Assembly (NCBI GenBank): GCA_030146365.1
Contig: JASLBU010000261.1
Coordinates: 1-8,051, forward strand
Direction of reading: 5' to 3'
From: Candidatus Limnocylindria bacterium
GTDB lineage: Bacteria; Chloroflexota; Limnocylindria; QHBO01
DNA: 8,051 nt
In this document: positions 5,792-8,051 of the stretch, in pieces
Layout of the letters: each line of letters begins with the position of its first letter
Numbering within the stretch: position 1 is the stretch's first letter
Program-made: the position numbers and the translations under genes
Notes under the pieces: model-generated
Seen by the model: only the letters and a program-made list of their open reading frames with translations
What the model was told of the DNA's origin: nothing
The model's database searches: none

Positions 5792-6371
5792 GCCCACCTC
5801 CGAACCCGGTGTTCATCGGCTCGCGCCGCTCGGGGATCTCGTGCGGGGTGCGGGCGAGCTCGGCGCGTCGCTTGCCGAGCAGCTGCTCGGCGGTGCGGCC
5901 GCGGAGCGCGGCGATGTCATCGGCCGACCGAAGGTTCGCCAGGCACTCGATGGTGGCGCGCACCACGTTGATGGGGTTGGTGGAGTCCTGGACCTTGCTG
6001 AGCAGGTCCCGGATCCCCGCCGCCTCGACGACGGCTCGGACAGAGCCCCCGGCGATGACGCCCGTCCCGGCGCTGGCCGGCTTCAGCATCACCTTCGATG
6101 CCCCGAAGTGCCGATGCACCTCGTGCGGGATGGTGGTGCCGACCAGCGGCACCTTGATCAGGTGCTTCTTCGCGTCCTCGACGCCCTTGCGGATCGCCTC
6201 CGGCACTTCGCCGGCCTTGCCGATTCCGGCGCCGACGGTGCCGTTCCCGTCACCGACCACCACGACCGCGCTGAAGCTGAAGCGGCGTCCGCCCTGGACG
6301 ACCTTCGCGACGCGGTTGATCTGGACGACCTTCTCTTCCAGGTTGAGCTTGGACGCATCAATGCGTGCCAT
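5781..6371 (-). CDS. rpsE: 30S ribosomal protein S5
   Basis: S5 lies on the back of the 30S subunit near S4 and helps translational accuracy and mRNA unwinding. The 196-residue product begins MARIDASKLNLEEKVVQINR. The S5 N-terminal domain contains KVVQGGRRFSFSAVVVVGDG and NGTVGAGIGKAGEVPEAIRK. The C-terminal domain contains KVMLKPASAGTGVIAGG and GIRDLLSKVQDSTNPINVV. The family usually stops at about residue 166, near TAEQLLG. Here a 30-residue tail follows, basic and then glycine-rich, ending GFGGGRGR. The ATG is preceded by AGGAG about 6 nt upstream and lies 17 nt after the rplR stop. The last codons overlap rpmD. Confidence 0.98.
   Translation of the reverse strand: MARIDASKLNLEEKVVQINRVAKVVQGGRRFSFSAVVVVGDGNGTVGAGIGKAGEVPEAIRKGVEDAKKHLIKVPLVGTTIPHEVHRHFGASKVMLKPASAGTGVIAGGSVRAVVEAAGIRDLLSKVQDSTNPINVVRATIECLANLRSADDIAALRGRTAEQLLGKRRAELARTPHEIPERREPMNTGFGGGRGR
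5797..5801 (-). promoter_or_regulatory. Ribosome binding site deciding the rpmD start
   Basis: GGAGG on the minus strand lies inside the last codons of rpsE (the glycine-rich tail) and ends 5 nt before the GTG at 5791. It overlaps the alternative GTG at 5797, so it argues for the internal GTG. The same bases encode Gly-Gly of the S5 tail. Confidence 0.65.
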
Positions 6372-6388
6372 GCGTGTCTCCTCTCGCT

Positions 6389-6742
6389 CTACAGGTTGAG
6401 GCCGCCCTCGCGGGCGCCCTCGGCGAGCGAGCGGACCCGCCCGTGGTACTGATAGCCACCGCGGTCGAGGACCACGGCGCTCACGCCGGCCGCCTTCGCC
6501 CGCTCGGCGAGGGCCTTGCCGACCGCGCGGGCCGCATCGACCGGCGCGCCCGTGCCGAGCTCCGCTTCCTGGCTCGAGGCGGCCGCAAGCGTCCGGCCGG
6601 TCGTGTCGTCGATGACCTGCGCGTAGATGTGCTTCGCGCTGCGGAAGACCGACAGGCGCGGGCGCTCGCCGCTGCCGCTGACGCGGAGGCGGAGTCGCTC
6701 GTGTCGCTTGCGACGTCGGACGTCGCGGGACAGATTCGTCAT
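6389..6742 (-). CDS. rplR: 50S ribosomal protein L18
   Basis: L18 binds 5S rRNA and, with L5, attaches it to the central protuberance of the large subunit. The 117-residue product has the normal length and the expected order of motifs: a basic N-terminus with RRRKRHERLRLRVSG, then RPRLSVFRSAKHIYAQVIDD, a variable middle (TGRTLAAASSQEAELGTG), and the C-terminal signature VVLDRGGYQYHGRVRSLAEG ending in REGGLNL. The ATG lies 8 nt after the rplF stop; the TGA and the following bases form GAGGAAG, a Shine-Dalgarno about 4-5 nt upstream. Nothing is unusual. Confidence 0.98.
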   Translation of the reverse strand: MTNLSRDVRRRKRHERLRLRVSGSGERPRLSVFRSAKHIYAQVIDDTTGRTLAAASSQEAELGTGAPVDAARAVGKALAERAKAAGVSAVVLDRGGYQYHGRVRSLAEGAREGGLNL

Positions 6743-6750
6743 CGTCTTCC

Positions 6751-7296
6751 TCAGCCCCCGACCTTGCCGGCCTTGCCGGCCTTGCGGAGGATCTGCTCGC
6801 CGGCGTACTTGATGCCCTTGCCCTTGTACGGCTCCGGCTTGCGTTGCGAGCGGATATATGCCGCGATCTGGCCGACGAGCTCCTTGTCGGCGCCGAACAC
6901 CGACAGCCGCGTCGGAGTCTCGACGCGGAACTCGATCCCGGCCGGCGGGTCGACCTCGACCGGGTGCGAGTAGCCGAGCGCCAGCACGAGCTTCGCGCCC
7001 TGCAGCTGCGCGCGGTAGCCGACCCCGTTGATCTCCAGGCTCTTCGTGAACCCGGTCGCCACGCCGGTGACCATGTTGTTGACGAGCGTCCGCGTCAGCC
7101 CGTGCAGCGCACGGTGCCGCGGCTCGTCGGTCGGGCGCACGACGTTCAGGACGTCGCCCTCCCGCTCGACCCGGATCTCGGGATGGATGGTGCGCTGGAG
7201 CGTCCCCAGCGGGCCCTTGACGGAGATGTGGCTCCCGTCCTGCGTGACCTCCACGCCGGCAGGGAGCGGAATCGGCATTCGCCCGATTCGTGACAT
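6751..7296 (-). CDS. rplF: 50S ribosomal protein L6
   Basis: L6 lies next to the sarcin-ricin loop of 23S rRNA, near the factor-binding site. The 181-residue product begins MSRIGRMPIPLPAGVEV and has two similar alpha/beta domains. The first ends around residue 80 with HGLTRTLVNNMVTGVATGF. The second carries GVGYRAQLQGAKLVLALGYS and the RNA-binding signature RKPEPYKGKGIKYAGE (about residues 152-167). The tail reads KAGKAGKVGG and is encoded by a 9-bp tandem repeat. The ATG follows AAGGAG, which is part of the rpsH TAA stop, at about 8 nt spacing. It lies in the canonical position between rpsH and rplR. Confidence 0.98.
   Translation of the reverse strand: MSRIGRMPIPLPAGVEVTQDGSHISVKGPLGTLQRTIHPEIRVEREGDVLNVVRPTDEPRHRALHGLTRTLVNNMVTGVATGFTKSLEINGVGYRAQLQGAKLVLALGYSHPVEVDPPAGIEFRVETPTRLSVFGADKELVGQIAAYIRSQRKPEPYKGKGIKYAGEQILRKAGKAGKVGG
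6762..6787 (-). repeat. 9-bp tandem repeat in the 3' end of rplF
   Basis: On the plus strand the unit CCTTGCCGG occurs twice exactly (6762-6770, 6771-6779) and is followed by a third, imperfect copy (6780-6787). The repeat is in frame with rplF and encodes the Lys-Ala-Gly repeats of the L6 tail. Copy number could vary by slippage without breaking the frame. Confidence 0.7.
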
Positions 7297-7308
7297 GTCG
7301 TTCGCTCC

Positions 7309-7713
7309 TTACCAGACGTAGCAGAGGACCTCGCCACCGAGATTCTGTTTCCGGGCGTCGTTCCCGGTCATGATCCCGTGGGAGGTTGACAGGATGGCGA
7401 CTCCGAGGCCGCCGAGCACGCGGGGGATCTCGGTCTTGCGGGCATAGACCCGCAGTCCCGGCTTGCTGATGCGCTTCAGCCCGGTGACGACCGGCGTCCG
7501 GCCCTCGACGTACTTCAGCCGCAGCACGAGCTGATCCTGGACGCTCTCGGAGTCGGCTCGGGTCTCGAAGGACTCGATGAACCCCTCGTCGGCCAGGATG
7601 CGGGCGATCTCGCGCTTCACGCGCGAGGACGGCATGCTGAGCTCGCGGTGCCGCGCCGTGCTGGCGTTGCGGATGCGCGTCAGCATGTCGGCGATTGGAT
7701 CGGTCACGTTCAT
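7309..7713 (-). CDS. rpsH: 30S ribosomal protein S8
   Basis: S8 binds helix 21 of 16S rRNA and is a primary assembly protein; in E. coli it also represses the spc operon. The 134-residue product begins MNVTDPIADMLTRIRNA and has the N-terminal alpha/beta domain with PSSRVKREIARILADEGFI. The C-terminal domain has LKRISKPGLRVYARKTEIPR and the signature GLGVAILSTSHGIMTGNDAR, ending GGEVLCYVW. The ATG at 7713 is the only in-frame start that gives the correct N-terminus. It follows an unusually long gap of 109 nt after rpsZ. The nearest good Shine-Dalgarno (GAGGAG) is 15 nt upstream, which is distant. Confidence 0.98.
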   Translation of the reverse strand: MNVTDPIADMLTRIRNASTARHRELSMPSSRVKREIARILADEGFIESFETRADSESVQDQLVLRLKYVEGRTPVVTGLKRISKPGLRVYARKTEIPRVLGGLGVAILSTSHGIMTGNDARKQNLGGEVLCYVW

Positions 7714-7728
7714 GTGGTGTTCGTTCGT

Positions 7729-7734
7729 CTCCTC
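7729..7734 (-). promoter_or_regulatory. Probable ribosome binding site of rpsH
   Basis: GAGGAG on the minus strand ends 15 nt before the rpsH ATG. This is longer than the 5-9 nt seen at most other junctions here. No in-frame ATG, GTG or TTG lies between, so either the long spacing is tolerated or the intervening GAACGAACACCAC helps by another route. Confidence 0.5.
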
Positions 7735-7785
7735 GGCGGCGGTTCGCTCCCTGCCCGGTGGCGGGTGGCGCCTGCCGCTGATGGC

Positions 7786-7806
7786 GGCCGTCGACGCCCG
7801 ACGGCC
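7786..7806 (-). other. GC-rich hairpin in the rpsZ-rpsH gap
   Basis: GGCCGTC (7786-7792) and GACGGCC (7800-7806) form a perfect 7-bp stem with a 7-nt loop, in transcripts of either strand. It begins 16 nt after the rpsZ stop. No T-run follows on the minus strand, so it does not look like a rho-independent terminator. The rest of the 109-nt gap (7714-7822) holds no gene, promoter or tRNA that I can see. Possible roles are mRNA stability, processing or protein binding; none is shown. Confidence 0.5.
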
Positions 7807-7822
7807 TTCGTTCGGTGAGCTG

Positions 7823-8008
7823 CTACCAGCTCGACTTGGTCACGCCCGGCAGCTGCCCGAGCAGGGCGCGCTCCCGGAAGCAGATGCGGCACATCGCGAA
7901 GCGGCGCATGTAGGCGCGGGAGCGCCCGCACACCTGGCAGCGGTTGTGCTGCCGTACGCCGAAGCGCGGGGTGCGCCGTGCCTTCGCGATACTCGATTTC
8001 TTCGCCAC
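7823..8008 (-). CDS. rpsZ: 30S ribosomal protein S14, zinc-binding type Z
   Basis: S14 lies in the head of the 30S subunit and is needed for its late assembly. This is the short, zinc-binding form: 61 residues, exactly the usual length. It begins MAKKSSIAKARRTPRFGVRQ, has Cys24, Cys27, Cys40 and Cys43 as the zinc ligands (CQVCG and CRICF), and ends in LPGVTKSSW. The start codon is GTG at 8008, with AGGAG 6 nt upstream; that AGGAG is fused to the TGA stop of rplE. The gene lies between rplE and rpsH as in most bacteria. It is often also called rpsN. Confidence 0.98.
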   Translation of the reverse strand: MAKKSSIAKARRTPRFGVRQHNRCQVCGRSRAYMRRFAMCRICFRERALLGQLPGVTKSSW

Positions 8009-8018
8009 GTGGTGCTCC

Positions 8019-8051
8019 TCAGTTGTTCTGGAACGGCATGCCGAGGAGCTC
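8019..8051 (-). CDS. rplE: 50S ribosomal protein L5, last ten residues (cut by window edge)
   Basis: The last ten codons and the TGA stop of a gene upstream of rpsZ read ELLGMPFQNN. L5 proteins commonly end in a stretch such as LL-x-x-x-GMPF, and rplE is the gene expected before rpsZ, so the call rests on a short match plus position. L5 binds 5S rRNA in the central protuberance. Its stop codon runs into the GGAG Shine-Dalgarno of rpsZ, 10 nt before the GTG. Confidence 0.88.
   Translation of the reverse strand, partial: ELLGMPFQNN

Noticed and set aside
5355..6452. 365-codon open frame on the plus strand, opposite rplO, rpmD and rpsE
   Set aside because: It is a shadow of conserved minus-strand genes; the product is arginine- and alanine-rich without recognisable domains.
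7786..7806. Hairpin considered as a rho-independent terminator after rpsZ
   Set aside because: No T-run follows the stem on either strand, and termination here would cut the operon before rpsH.
1..8051. Search for a mobile element, CRISPR array, toxin-antitoxin pair, phage gene or other accessory system
   Set aside because: Every stretch is taken by a conserved housekeeping gene or a short gap; nothing supports an accessory or novel system.

Overview
This window is a conserved bacterial ribosomal-protein gene cluster, the end of the spc block joined to the start of the alpha block. Every gene reads on the minus strand. In transcription order, from high to low coordinates, it holds rplE (last codons only), rpsZ, rpsH, rplF, rplR, rpsE, rpmD, rplO, secY, adk, map, infA, rpmJ, rpsM, rpsK, rpsD and rpoA (first 45 codons). 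All sixteen identities rest on strong family signatures and on the canonical order. The order (adk-map-infA-rpmJ between secY and rpsM) is that of Gram-positive-type and Chloroflexota-type genomes, not of E. coli.

The DNA is GC-rich, roughly two thirds G+C by eye. Seven of the fifteen complete genes start with GTG or TTG. S14, S4 and L36 are all zinc-binding (cysteine-containing) forms, and adenylate kinase has a Cys-Cys-Cys-Asp lid. Together with the wording of S4, S5 and L18, this suggests a Chloroflexota-like or related GC-rich monoderm bacterium. That assignment is inference and is not proven by this window.

Layout: 8051-7309 encodes the end of L5, then S14 and S8. The S14-S8 gap of 109 nt is unusually long for this cluster and contains a GC-rich hairpin. 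From 7296 to 4803 come L6, L18, S5, L30 and L15; S5, L30 and L15 carry C-terminal extensions, about 99 residues in L15. From 4798 to 2032 come the translocon channel SecY, adenylate kinase and methionine aminopeptidase, almost without gaps. A 125-nt gap (2031-1907) follows and holds a good sigma70-type promoter, so infA and the alpha genes can be transcribed separately from the spc genes. From 1906 to 1 come IF-1, L36, S13, S11, S4 and the start of RNA polymerase alpha.

The genes serve protein synthesis and its outputs: ribosome assembly, initiation, N-terminal methionine removal, secretion, nucleotide balance and transcription. Junctions are very tight: three are 4-nt ATGA/GTGA overlaps, one is an 11-nt overlap, and in five the stop codon runs into the next Shine-Dalgarno sequence. 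No stretch over 300 bases lacks a gene. I found no mobile element, CRISPR array, tRNA, defence system or other novel system. This is an ordinary core region whose interest lies in regulatory details and protein tails.
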